DNA from: Christensenella tenuis
GTDB lineage: Bacteria; Bacillota; Clostridia; Christensenellales; Christensenellaceae
DNA: 64,000 nt
Direction: 5' to 3'
Assembly: GCF_014287795.1 (NCBI RefSeq)
Contig: NZ_JACOON010000004.1
Span: forward strand, 186,001 to 250,000
Shown here: positions 1 to 8,217 of the stretch, one piece after another
Position numbering within the stretch: position 1 is the stretch's first letter
Layout: each line of letters opens with the position of its first letter
Notes under the pieces: generated by a model
What the model was told of the DNA's origin: nothing
What the model saw: only the letters and a program-made list of their open reading frames with translations
Database searches by the model: none
Translations under genes and position numbers: made by a program

Positions 1-219
1 CAGGAATTTCTCGATGAACTGAAAGAGCTGAAGGCGTCCGGCGGGGATCATTGCTCTTGCAAGGCTCCTTGCAGGCATCACGGCGACTGCGTATCCTGCG
101 TTGCGATGCACCGCGCCCACAGGAACCATCTTCCGGCTTGCTTTCATGATATGGTAAACGAACGGCTGCTCGGCCTTTCTTCCCTCACGGAGCATTCGAT
201 AGCCGAACGGTTGAAATAA
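1..219 (+). CDS. C-terminal part of a small Cys/His-rich protein (5' end outside window)
   Basis: The frame is open from the first base and encodes 72 residues before a TAA stop. It carries a dense Cys/His block (CSCKAPCRHHGDCVSC, then MHRAHRNHLPACFH), which looks like a metal-binding knuckle. Small proteins with this CPC/HGxCxxC/HLPxCFH pattern are common in Clostridia, where they are sometimes mislabelled LPS biosynthesis protein. Metal binding is inferred from spacing; no function is known to me. A rho-independent terminator on the opposite strand follows at 354-392. Confidence 0.6.
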   Translation, partial: QEFLDELKELKASGGDHCSCKAPCRHHGDCVSCVAMHRAHRNHLPACFHDMVNERLLGLSSLTEHSIAERLK

Positions 220-353
220 CATATTTTGATTTTCTTTGAATTGGGAAGGGGCGCACAGCCTCTTCTTTTTTTGCCGGGACTTCTAAACATAGCCTTTGGG
301 CGTTTCCCACGCCGTTCGGCCTGGCATATGGCGCCGCGCGTCCCGGTGTGGGC

Positions 354-392
354 AAATAAAAAGAGCCGCCCAGCCTTACCCGGCCGGGCAGC
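354..392 (-). terminator. Rho-independent terminator of the CDGSH gene
   Basis: Read on the minus strand, a 10-bp stem (GCTGCCCGGC / GCTGGGCGGC with two G-U pairs) closes an 8-nt loop and is followed by TCTTTTTATTTG. It lies about 20 nt past the stop of the 414-1061 gene. Confidence 0.7.
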
Positions 393-413
393 CCGCGCAA
401 ATGCGCTATGGTA

Positions 414-1061
414 TTATTCTTCTTTGCCGTCCATGTGCATCGCGTCGCAGAACGGCTTATTGCCCGAACTTCCGCACCGGCACAGCGTCACGCGGTTCCT
501 GGCCTCGTATACCGTTCCGTCTTCCGCTTCGATTTCGATGCCGCCGCGCACCCAGAGCGGGCCGTGTTTTCCTTCCGGCTCGTCTTCAACTACCGCGATT
601 TCCCTGGGCAGTTCCGGCTCGATCTTTTTGCCGTCCTTCACAACCGTAAGCCGTCCTGAGGGGCAGTCGCATGCCTGCCGGATGGCAAGCTCTTCGTTTT
701 CCGCATCGTTAATCAGCCTCCATGTGCTTCCCGCCGCGTCGCAAAAACGCGCGACCGCGCACAGGCTTTCATCGTCCATCAGTTCCATTCCGTCGCCACG
801 GTAAACGATTGCCGCCTCGTCATACGCCACATGGTCCGCCGTTTCCGTACCGTCAAAGCCATGCATGTGGCTGCCGTCGCAAAAAGGCTTGTTTTTGGAT
901 TTCCCGCAGCGGCACAAATGATAGGTTTCCCCGGTTTCAAACGCCTCCCCATCCAGCCAATGGGTAGATTCCCCCGCCTTATTCGCGCCGATCTTCATTT
1001 CCCGCAGCGGCACGTTTCCCGTGACCTCATACGGCCCGTCCTTCAATACTTTGATACGCAT
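414..1061 (-). CDS. Double CDGSH iron-sulfur protein with central Fer4_19-like domain
   Basis: A 215-residue protein with two CDGSH-type [2Fe-2S] motifs: C50, C52, C61, H65 (CRCGKSKNKPFCDGSH) and C194, C196, C205, H209, where the second reads CDAMH instead of CDGSH. Both keep the 3Cys-1His ligand set. Between them, residues 80-140 contain C101, C107, C131 and C133 in a pattern like the divergent mono-cluster Fer4_19 domain. The family is thought to act in electron transfer or iron-sulfur handling; the partner is unknown. The start at 1061 was preferred over the ATG at 1079 because AGCAGGA lies just upstream of it, and family members begin MRIKVLKDGPYxVTGNVPL. It is monocistronic, with its own terminator. 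Confidence 0.85.
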   Translation of the reverse strand: MRIKVLKDGPYEVTGNVPLREMKIGANKAGESTHWLDGEAFETGETYHLCRCGKSKNKPFCDGSHMHGFDGTETADHVAYDEAAIVYRGDGMELMDDESLCAVARFCDAAGSTWRLINDAENEELAIRQACDCPSGRLTVVKDGKKIEPELPREIAVVEDEPEGKHGPLWVRGGIEIEAEDGTVYEARNRVTLCRCGSSGNKPFCDAMHMDGKEE

Positions 1062-1132
1062 ATGCTTCCTGCTCCCCATAGTTATTGTTTTACCATTCCT
1101 TAATAACCGCGACGCGGGGGATTAAAACGCAC

Positions 1133-1161
1133 AAAAAAAAGGAAAGAGGCCTTTCCTTTTT
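1133..1161. terminator. Bidirectional terminator between the CDGSH gene and the dnaI-like gene
   Basis: A(8)-GGAAAG-AGGC-CTTTCC-T(6): a 6-bp stem flanked by an A-run and a T-run, so it works in either direction. On the minus strand it ends the dnaB/dnaI-like operon, 14 nt past the stop at 1175. Confidence 0.75.
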
Positions 1162-1174
1162 ACACACCGTACCG

Positions 1175-2089
1175 CTACCGCCGCAAGCGCAGGTCCATGC
1201 CGTCCAAAAGCAAAACGGCGCACTCGCGTGATTCAAGCCGCGACGAAATACGTTCGCCATACCGCGCCTGCAAATCGTCTACGTTGGTTGCCACCGCCGT
1301 ATGCCTGCCCGCCTCGAGCCGGCGGTTTAAAAGATCAAACAAATATTCTGTGGTCACGTTCTGCGTCATCGGCTCGGTGCCAAGGTCGTCAATCAACAGC
1401 AACTGTGCATCCTGCAGGAAGGAAAGCGGCATTTCTTCGCCCATGCGGTGCTTGAAAAACGCGCTGAACAGCTCGCCCGCGCGTATGAGGCATACATCCA
1501 CGCCCTTTTCCCGCGCCGCCGTGGCAATACACCGCAGCAAATAGGATTTGCCCAGCCCCGCCTTACCGCGCAAAAGAAGGTTCAGGCGCGGGGTGTTTGG
1601 AAACGCATCCACATATTTTTTGCAGATGCCGTAGGCAAGTTCCGCAAGAGCGCGCTGCGTCCTGCCCATGGCAAGCTCTTTTTCTCCGTCGAACACGGAG
1701 AAATCCGCCCTGTCAAAACGTTCCGCAAGCGTATTCACATCGGCTGCGCCATAGATGGTTTGATAAACCTCACGCAAAAAGCAGACGCAGTATTTCCTGC
1801 CCACAAGGCCCGTATCCCGGCATGCCGCGCATGCATACGGAACTACAAGTCCCTTTTTGCGGGCGATTTCCTCCTGCCTGCGTTCAAGCTCCATGATGTC
1901 CGCGTCAAGCCCGGTGGTATCCTCCGCCAAAAAAGCGCGCTTCAGCTTTTCCGCAAGCAGCGCGCGCTTTTGTTCCTCAAGCTCCATGATGTCTGCGTCG
2001 TTTTTCATCCGGCGCTCGTTTTCCTGGTCGATCTTCGCATGCCGGAAGGAAAAATCCTCCAGCAGGTCGATCACGGTCTTATTCGCCAT
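1175..2089 (-). CDS. dnaI: DnaI/DnaC-like primosomal helicase loader (AAA+ ATPase)
   Basis: A 304-residue AAA+ protein. The Walker A motif is at 175-182 (GKAGLGKS) and Walker B is LLLIDDLGTEP. A Cys cluster (C87, C90, C101, C103) sits before the ATPase domain, as in the zinc-binding N-terminal part of Bacillus DnaI. The N-terminal 80 residues are charged and predicted helical, with the octapeptide DADIMELE present twice (31-38 and 63-70 or thereabouts). The family loads the replicative helicase onto DNA. The ATG at 2089 is preferred: it has GGAG upstream and overlaps the end of the DnaD/DnaB-like gene by 11 nt, which indicates translational coupling. Function is assigned from family and context. 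Confidence 0.85.
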   Translation of the reverse strand: MANKTVIDLLEDFSFRHAKIDQENERRMKNDADIMELEEQKRALLAEKLKRAFLAEDTTGLDADIMELERRQEEIARKKGLVVPYACAACRDTGLVGRKYCVCFLREVYQTIYGAADVNTLAERFDRADFSVFDGEKELAMGRTQRALAELAYGICKKYVDAFPNTPRLNLLLRGKAGLGKSYLLRCIATAAREKGVDVCLIRAGELFSAFFKHRMGEEMPLSFLQDAQLLLIDDLGTEPMTQNVTTEYLFDLLNRRLEAGRHTAVATNVDDLQARYGERISSRLESRECAVLLLDGMDLRLRR

Positions 2090-3518
2090 ACAGCCGCTCC
2101 ATATCCGCGTATGCATCCTGTTCGCGCTTCTTTTTTTCCTCGTCGGAATATTCGCGCTCCAGCGCGCCCGGCGCTTTGGCGAACAGGTTGCTCAAATTCT
2201 GTTTCTGCGCCTTTTCCAGCGTATCCACGCCTTCCTCCGCCCAGCGGTTTAAAACCTTCATCATGTATTCAAACGGCCGGTCTTTTAAAGAACTGTATTC
2301 CGCCGCGTATAAAAGCACGTCGTGCGAGAGCCCCTTTTCCTGCGTCAGCCGCAAATAGGTCCGGCGGTCTGCCTCGCCCACGGCGCGCTCCACGCCCGCG
2401 CTTTCGTATACCTGCGCGATCTTGCGGTCGATGGTATTTTGCTTGCGCAGGTATTTCTTGATCTCTTCTTCCGTCCCAAGGCCCTGCTGCTTCCAGTCCT
2501 TCAGGAAGCTGTCCACGGATTCGAACCGGCGGCTGCCGATCTTCACAGACTGCGCGCATGCAAGCAGTATGATTTGCTGCGGAAAGCCCGCCGACCGCCA
2601 TTCGTCGTAAAACTGCTCGTGCTTGGGGGCGACCACAATGCGCGAATATTTGAGCGCGGTCAATATTTCCTTGATGTTGGCCCGCCGCTCCTTTTGCGCG
2701 GTATAAAATTCGTTTATCTTACGGGAGGACGTGATGCCCCTGTCATAGAGGGAACGCAGGATCGCGTCGAGGTATTTAAAGGGTTGGTCCTTGGAAAACT
2801 CCTTGCCCTTCATCACAAATTCAATCGCCTCGTGCGTGAATCCCCACTTTTCCGTCCACTTGTTGTAAAGGTCCATCTCTGTCTTGCCCGGGTATTTCCC
2901 ATGCAGGCCCATCAGCCGCATCAACCGGTTCGCCCCGCCCGATACCGCCTTATAGCTTTCGATCTTCTGCTGCGCCTTTTCGAGGGTGTTGACGCCTTCC
3001 TCGCTCCAGCCCTCGGCTACCTTGTCGAGGTACGCCACGCTGATGCGGTTACCGCGTTCCGCCACGCAATATTCCACCAGCGCGAGCACCACTTCCTGCG
3101 GCAGGCCGAACACGTCGGTATAATCGTAAATTTTATTCAACTCCGCGGGCGAAAGGTCGCGTGCGAGGACCGTGCGCAGCATGTTGTTGAAATTCTGCAT
3201 CTCATAAAGAGGCGCGCGCCGTTTTTTCGGCTCATCCTCTTTTGTGGTGCTGTCCGGCATCACAAACGCATATTTTGCACCGCTCTTTGTCATCTGGCCC
3301 TTGAGGCACCAATAGTTAAGCGCCGCTTCGATCTGCGAGGCTGTCATGTGCAGCTCCGCCTCGAGCTCCACATCCGAAAGCTGCGTGCCCGCGTTCGCAA
3401 GACACAGCCCATACAGGTAGACCTTTACGTAATCCGCCGGCGCGTCGCACATGTATTTTTTCAGAAATACGGTCGGAACGGGCGTCGTCGCCTGTTCGTC
3501 CAGCGTGAATTTGATCAT
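2079..3518 (-). CDS. DnaD/DnaB_2-domain replication initiation protein
   Basis: A 479-residue protein with an N-terminal winged-helix-like region (about 25-90), then at least three DnaD-type helical repeats. The clearest are around 115-190 (LSPAELNKIYDYTDVFGLPQEVVLALVEY and so on), about 220-265 (AIEFVMKGKEF...FKYLDAILRSLYDRGI) and the C-terminal one near 385-440 (ending EYMMKVLNRWAEEGVDTLEKA). The YxxxIL-x-W signature of DDBH2 domains is visible. In Bacillota such proteins act with the DnaI loader in helicase loading at the origin or at stalled forks; pairing with the downstream dnaI supports that role. It is probably the first or second gene of a four-gene minus-strand run with the upstream hydrolase and CCA enzyme. 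Confidence 0.8.
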   Translation of the reverse strand: MIKFTLDEQATTPVPTVFLKKYMCDAPADYVKVYLYGLCLANAGTQLSDVELEAELHMTASQIEAALNYWCLKGQMTKSGAKYAFVMPDSTTKEDEPKKRRAPLYEMQNFNNMLRTVLARDLSPAELNKIYDYTDVFGLPQEVVLALVEYCVAERGNRISVAYLDKVAEGWSEEGVNTLEKAQQKIESYKAVSGGANRLMRLMGLHGKYPGKTEMDLYNKWTEKWGFTHEAIEFVMKGKEFSKDQPFKYLDAILRSLYDRGITSSRKINEFYTAQKERRANIKEILTALKYSRIVVAPKHEQFYDEWRSAGFPQQIILLACAQSVKIGSRRFESVDSFLKDWKQQGLGTEEEIKKYLRKQNTIDRKIAQVYESAGVERAVGEADRRTYLRLTQEKGLSHDVLLYAAEYSSLKDRPFEYMMKVLNRWAEEGVDTLEKAQKQNLSNLFAKAPGALEREYSDEEKKKREQDAYADMERLYGE

Positions 3519-3521
3519 TGG

Positions 3522-4490
3522 CTACGCTTCCCTGCCCTGCTTTTTGGGCTCACAGAATTCCACGATTGCCGCGTTTACCTTGTCCGGCTTTTCTTCGTTT
3601 ACAAAGAAGCCGCAATTCCGTACGGTAAGCGAGCTTGCCGCCGCCAGCGGGAGCTGGAGGAATTCGCTTTTCTGTCCCCCGGTGATCTTATCTTCCGCCC
3701 CGAGGATCACAAGCATCGGGTTTTTCACACTGTGGATATTTTGCTTGATATCGTCGTCGATAAAATTACCTACGCACATTTTTGCAATCACCTTATAGTC
3801 GCGGTCCAAAAGGCCCATTGCATATTCCTTCGCCACCTCGTCCGTAACGAGGGTCCTGTCGAAATAGCAATCCTCGAGCACGCCGTGTACCGCATTTTCC
3901 GAAAGCATCATTTTCCCCGCCGTCATGCCAAGGATGGAAGGGAGGCCCTTTGTTTTGGTGACTCCGCCGCCGTTTGACGTGAGCATGGGCGAAATAAACA
4001 CCAGCCGGCCCGCGCGGTTTACGTTGTGCATCACGAAGTCCAGCACATAGGCCGCCGCTTCGCCAAAAGCGCAGAAATGCGCCGCCGGAAGCTCCTGCAC
4101 ATTCATAAAGGATTCAATGGCAAGCGCGAATTCTTCGATGCTGTAGCTCATCTGCGGTTTGCCGGAGAACCCATGCCCCGGAAGGTCGATCGCGTAAACG
4201 TGGAAGGATTTCGCAAGCTCTTCAAAATTATTGCGCCATGCGTACAGGGATTGGCCGATTCCGTGCACAAGAATCAGCGGTTCGCCTTCGCCCGCTTCGA
4301 AATAATGCAAAGGCAGGCGGATATCCTCCACTTCCTCTTTCCCGTGGTCGTCAATATAGGTATCAAACTCAACGTCCGCGTATTGGCCCACGTGCTCCCT
4401 ATTCAAAAATTTTGTGATGCTGATCGGTTCAAACACTGCTGCTTCCTCCCAATATTGATGCAGGCATTCCTGTCGATTATTCGTTTTCAC
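3522..4490 (-). CDS. Alpha/beta-hydrolase-fold protein lacking the catalytic Ser and His (probable pseudoenzyme)
   Basis: The 322-residue sequence follows the alpha/beta-hydrolase fold closely: oxyanion-hole strand PLILVHGIGQS (71-81), the segment IDLPGHGFSGKP (101-112), the acid strand LVILGAEDKIT with D267, and the C-terminal helix KPDKVNAAIVEF. However, the nucleophile elbow that should read GxSxG is AFGEA (141-145), putting Gly143 where Ser belongs. The usual GH of the C-terminal His motif is GF (294-295). Two of three triad residues are therefore absent, so esterase, peroxidase or dehalogenase chemistry is unlikely. The gene overlaps the CCA-adding enzyme gene by 14 nt and precedes the DnaD-like gene by 3 nt, so it is co-transcribed with information-processing genes. 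A binding or scaffold role is inference. Confidence 0.8.
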   Translation of the reverse strand: MKTNNRQECLHQYWEEAAVFEPISITKFLNREHVGQYADVEFDTYIDDHGKEEVEDIRLPLHYFEAGEGEPLILVHGIGQSLYAWRNNFEELAKSFHVYAIDLPGHGFSGKPQMSYSIEEFALAIESFMNVQELPAAHFCAFGEAAAYVLDFVMHNVNRAGRLVFISPMLTSNGGGVTKTKGLPSILGMTAGKMMLSENAVHGVLEDCYFDRTLVTDEVAKEYAMGLLDRDYKVIAKMCVGNFIDDDIKQNIHSVKNPMLVILGAEDKITGGQKSEFLQLPLAAASSLTVRNCGFFVNEEKPDKVNAAIVEFCEPKKQGREA

Positions 4491-5847
4491 GAGTATTTAT
4501 TATTTTAGCATATCTGACCAGATTTTTGTAGCTATTTTGCGATGGTTTTTTTAGCGCGTACGCTTGCAGGGCCAAAAGAATTTTTCCCACGCGCTTCCCG
4601 GGCGGGATATGAAGCTCGCGCATCACATCGTCCCCGTTCACCGCAAGCTGCTCCAGCGAGATGGGCGCGTCTTTTTCCTTAAGCTCCCGCAGCGTCTCCC
4701 GCCACTTGCCGGCGGAAAGCGCCGGATTCCCTTTTCCCGACCCGCAGAAGTCCGCTTCGCGCACATCTGCCAGGCGCAGGAACTGCCGCTCCCCGAGCTT
4801 CACGATCATGCGCGCTACCGCCTTGCGCCCGGCGCGGTTATCGAGGTCGAACATATGCGCGCCCACCAGCGCGCCCACCTCGCCTGCCGTCTCCTTATCA
4901 AAGCGCAGGCCATTAAGGGCCGCCAGCGCAAGCGCTGCCCCTCTTTTATCGTGTCCGACCATCTTTCCCGTCTCGCGGAATACCGCCGGTTTTCCGATGT
5001 CGTGCAGCAGGGCCGCAAGCCGGGTTACAAGATCCGCGGGCGCGCACGCGCATGCTTGCAGTGAATGCTCCAGCACGTCGTACGCGTGGTATTCCGTGTT
5101 TTGTTCCATACCGTCCCCCTCCGTAAGCGCGGGGACAATGTAGGAAAACGCGCCCAGGTCCTTCAGCATATGCAGGCCGCAAAGTACGCCGCCCGGTATT
5201 CCGTGTTTCGTATCCGCCATGAGGATCTTCACGAATTCGTCACGGATCCGCTCCCTTGAAATATCCGCAAGGCCTCCTATATGCGCTTTTGCGCACTCCC
5301 ACGTGTCCTGCTCTACCGTAAAGCCAAGCTCCGCCGCGAACCGCACCATGCGCAGGATGCGCAGCGCGTCCTGCGTGAGCGTCTCCGGCGTCACCTGCCC
5401 GATGGTCTTTTCCGCCAGTGCGGCAAGGCCGCGCCCTGTCGGGTCCGCGACCGTTCCGTCCGCCCCCATGTAAAGTGCGTTCACCGTAAAATCACGGCGC
5501 AGCGCGTCTTCCCGGATGTCATCCGTAAAACGCACCTTTTTTGGCGTATGCGCACCTCCGCGGCCGTAGTTGTCGCAGCGGAACGCCGTATATTCATACA
5601 CATAAAGCGCATCCCCAAAACGCTGCTTCACAACCACCGTCCCCAGGCCATACGCCCGTTCCTCAAGGACGATCTCGGGCGCAGGCAGGGCGCAAAGCGC
5701 CTGCGGCGGCGCAGGAGAGGCAACGTCAAGGTCCGTTCCTGCAAGCCCGAGCAGGCTGTTGCGGGGATAGCCGCCTACCAGATAACAGGGGGGCAGGCCC
5801 GCTTCATTCCAGATTGTAAAAAAACGTTCAATATGTGCTTCCATCAT
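4477..5847 (-). CDS. cca: CCA-adding tRNA nucleotidyltransferase with HD domain
   Basis: A 456-residue class II nucleotidyltransferase of the poly(A) polymerase/CCA superfamily. The head-domain signature is GGYPRNSLLG (25-34) with catalytic carboxylates D39 and D41 (TDLDVASP). The RNA- and nucleotide-binding neck follows (DALRILRMVRFAAELGF), then an HD phosphohydrolase-like domain (LLHDIGKP). It builds or repairs the 3' CCA end of tRNA. The first position of the classical GGxVRD motif reads PRN here, a variation worth noting. It begins the minus-strand transcription unit that continues into the hydrolase-fold, DnaD-like and DnaI-like genes. An AGGAAG sequence lies about 14 nt before the ATG. 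Confidence 0.85.
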   Translation of the reverse strand: MMEAHIERFFTIWNEAGLPPCYLVGGYPRNSLLGLAGTDLDVASPAPPQALCALPAPEIVLEERAYGLGTVVVKQRFGDALYVYEYTAFRCDNYGRGGAHTPKKVRFTDDIREDALRRDFTVNALYMGADGTVADPTGRGLAALAEKTIGQVTPETLTQDALRILRMVRFAAELGFTVEQDTWECAKAHIGGLADISRERIRDEFVKILMADTKHGIPGGVLCGLHMLKDLGAFSYIVPALTEGDGMEQNTEYHAYDVLEHSLQACACAPADLVTRLAALLHDIGKPAVFRETGKMVGHDKRGAALALAALNGLRFDKETAGEVGALVGAHMFDLDNRAGRKAVARMIVKLGERQFLRLADVREADFCGSGKGNPALSAGKWRETLRELKEKDAPISLEQLAVNGDDVMRELHIPPGKRVGKILLALQAYALKKPSQNSYKNLVRYAKIINTRENE

Positions 5848-5924
5848 TGTACTCTATTCTTCCTGCGCGCTTCAATCCGGGCGAAATCCTGTTTCGCTCC
5901 GCCACGCAGCCGACCGTTCGGGGC

Positions 5925-6725
5925 TTAAACCGTTTCCCCCTCGAACACGTACGCCGCCGCGCCCGTCATGAAGGCGCGCCCGTCCTGGGCAAGCTCTATG
6001 TGCAATATGCCCGCCTCAACGTGCATATCGACCTCGTTTGCGGCAAGGCCCTTTTTGTGCAGGATGGCCGCGCATCCCGTCGCGCCCGTTCCGCAGGCAA
6101 GCGTCCTGCCCGCGCCGCGTTCCCATGTGCGCATATGCGCGGTGTGCCGGTCAATGAGCCGTACAAAATTCACGTTGGTTCCGCGCGGGAACAGCGGATC
6201 CTTTTCGATGCGCGGACCTAAGCCGTCCACATCCGCAGTTTCAAGGTCGCCTGCCGGCACCAGCGTATGCGGTACGCCGCAGAGCACGCTCGCCGCGCGC
6301 TGCCCGCACACTTCAAAGTCGAGCGGATCGTCCGCCAGCACAGGAATGTCCCCCGCCGCGAACGAAGGCACGCCCATATCCACACGCACCGCCGCCACCT
6401 CGCCGTTTTCCACGACGAGCCGCGGCCGCACAACGCCCGCAAGCGTCTCAATCGCCATATCCGGCGTTTTAACGATCCCTCTATCGTATACATAGCGGGC
6501 AAAACAGCGCACGCCGTTGCCGCACATTTCCGCTTCCGATCCGTCGGCGTTGATGATGCGCATCTTTACGTCCGCGCAGCCGGACGGTTCTACCAGAAGC
6601 AGCCCGTCTGCGCCCACCGAAAGACGCCGCCTGCATAGGCCGCGCGCCAATCCGGCAGGATCCGCCACCCGTTCCTCGATTACGATAAAATCATTTCCCA
6701 GTCCGTGCATTTTCGTGATATGCAT
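5925..6725 (-). CDS. dapF: Diaminopimelate epimerase
   Basis: A 266-residue enzyme converting LL- to meso-diaminopimelate for lysine and peptidoglycan synthesis in the cytoplasm. Both catalytic cysteines are present in their signatures: C68 in AEMCGNGVRC and C211 in TLACGTGA. The N-terminus MHITKMHGLGNDFIVIE is typical, and the length matches the family. It is 77 nt upstream of the cca gene on the same strand and may be co-transcribed. A meso-DAP type peptidoglycan is implied. Confidence 0.95.
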   Translation of the reverse strand: MHITKMHGLGNDFIVIEERVADPAGLARGLCRRRLSVGADGLLLVEPSGCADVKMRIINADGSEAEMCGNGVRCFARYVYDRGIVKTPDMAIETLAGVVRPRLVVENGEVAAVRVDMGVPSFAAGDIPVLADDPLDFEVCGQRAASVLCGVPHTLVPAGDLETADVDGLGPRIEKDPLFPRGTNVNFVRLIDRHTAHMRTWERGAGRTLACGTGATGCAAILHKKGLAANEVDMHVEAGILHIELAQDGRAFMTGAAAYVFEGETV

Positions 6726-7092
6726 GCTTTACACCTCACTGATTTTGACCTGATTCCGCGTTCCTTCCAAACAAGAATTCCTCCGCAGCCAAGCCCCGCG
6801 GGTTCTCTTGCCGCCGCCCGGCGTTTCCCCTATGCCCCGTCCGGCTCCATGCGGGCTGCCCCGCCCCACAGGCCGTGTTTTCCGCCCTTCGGCCCCCTGC
6901 GCCCGCGGCCCTTTGGGGATGAGGCGGTGCCGGCCGCAAGGCGTTTTCCTGCGCAGCGGGGAAACGAACAACGGAACCGTGCTCCGCCGAATGTGAATTC
7001 TTCTTTAACTTCTCATATTATATCACATTCCTTCCGCATTTTATGGTACAATAGATTAAAATCGGAAGATTCTGTTTTACGGGGTAGACGCC
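6726..7092. other. 367-bp intergenic region between divergent dapF and DUF5711 genes
   Basis: A GC-rich, pyrimidine-rich stretch (about 6780-6990) with no convincing ORF is followed by an AT-rich promoter zone (7005-7075). No RNA gene was recognised. Confidence 0.5.
7044..7052 (+). promoter_or_regulatory. Extended -10 promoter for the DUF5711-cvpA operon
   Basis: TGG-TACAAT forms an extended -10 (TGn plus TACAAT at 7047-7052), about 40 nt before the ATG at 7093. No good -35 was seen at 17-nt spacing. Confidence 0.45.
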
Positions 7093-8205
7093 ATGTACAT
7101 GAGACCTTCACGCCGGAAAAAGCGGCGCAGACTCACAAACCTCATTATTTTAATTGCGGTCATCGCGGCTGCGGCTGCAGGCGTGTTTTTCCTGCTCGCA
7201 AATTTTACGGATATCGAGCTGTTTAGCCCTCTTTTGAAAGAGACGGAAACCGTTATGCCCGAAAACGTGCAGGCAAATGAAAACGGCATCCTCTATGAGG
7301 AAGACGGCACGCTTTACTTAAAGGATCAAAAGGGCGCCGCCCTGTGGGACTTAAAGCTCGAGCCTGCCGGCTCCAAATATACCCAGTCCCCCACCCTGAT
7401 CTGCACATGGGCGCAGGCCAATTTACAGGCGCTTTCCTACACAAAGGAGCAGCTGTTTACGGCGGCAGTCGCCTCCGAGATCATGGATGTGCGCTGCGGG
7501 AAAGAGACGATAGCCGTTTTAACGGGCGCTGCGGATGAATCGGGCCAGACGCTCTATTACCTTACCCTCTTCAACAGCAAAGGCGAGCAGGCGGGGCAGG
7601 TTGAGTTCAAAACGCGGCAGGTCATCGATTTCGGTTTTTCCGGAGACAGCGACATGCTGTGGTCGCTTTCGCTCGACACGTCGAACGTTGTCCCCGTTTC
7701 CTATATTTCAACTTATAAATCCGACGGTTCGCCCACCAGCAGTATTGAAAACAATACGCAGGTAATCGAGCACGTATACGTCACGTCGGACACAATTTTT
7801 GCTTCCGGGACGAACAATCTCTTTTCCTACAACTATTTTGGGGAAAAGCAGGGCGAGGCCCTGGTCTACGGCTGGAAGCCCGAGGTATGGAGCATCGGCG
7901 GCACCACGCTGGAGCTTGCCTATGTGCCGCGCGGTTCGGAGGCTTCGCTCGCGGCGGCCAAACTGTTTTCCGGCGACCTTGCGGAAAGGATCCTCTACCT
8001 GCCGCAGAACGCCTTTGCAATCGCTGTCACACAGAACCAGTTTTACGTGTACACGCCAAACGCTGTCATGACGTACGACCTTTCGGGCGGGCTTGTGAAA
8101 ACGACAAAATTGGATTATACTTTAACTGCTGCAAAGCAGCTTTCCGATACCCTTGCCGTTTGTTGGGACAAGGAAGGCAAAAGCTATTTGATGCAGCTAA
8201 ATTAA
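7093..8205 (+). CDS. DUF5711 family membrane-anchored beta-propeller-like protein
   Basis: A 370-residue protein with a very basic N-terminus (RPSRRKKRRR), one transmembrane helix (about 16-36) and a large extracytoplasmic domain of short beta-strand repeats (for example NGILYEEDGTLYLKD, TIAVLTGAADESGQTLYYLTL), consistent with a WD/PQQ-like propeller. The DUF5711 family is found in Clostridia next to CvpA-type genes, as here (12-nt gap to the next gene). Function is unknown; an envelope-associated sensor or scaffold role is inference. GGGGTAG precedes the ATG. Confidence 0.75.
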   Translation: MYMRPSRRKKRRRLTNLIILIAVIAAAAAGVFFLLANFTDIELFSPLLKETETVMPENVQANENGILYEEDGTLYLKDQKGAALWDLKLEPAGSKYTQSPTLICTWAQANLQALSYTKEQLFTAAVASEIMDVRCGKETIAVLTGAADESGQTLYYLTLFNSKGEQAGQVEFKTRQVIDFGFSGDSDMLWSLSLDTSNVVPVSYISTYKSDGSPTSSIENNTQVIEHVYVTSDTIFASGTNNLFSYNYFGEKQGEALVYGWKPEVWSIGGTTLELAYVPRGSEASLAAAKLFSGDLAERILYLPQNAFAIAVTQNQFYVYTPNAVMTYDLSGGLVKTTKLDYTLTAAKQLSDTLAVCWDKEGKSYLMQLN

Positions 8206-8217
8206 ACCGGAGGACGC

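Noticed and set aside
2322..3977. Plus-strand open frame of 551 codons opposite the DnaD-like and hydrolase-fold genes
   Set aside because: It spans two genes on the other strand, has no recognisable domain and no ribosome site, so it is a shadow frame.
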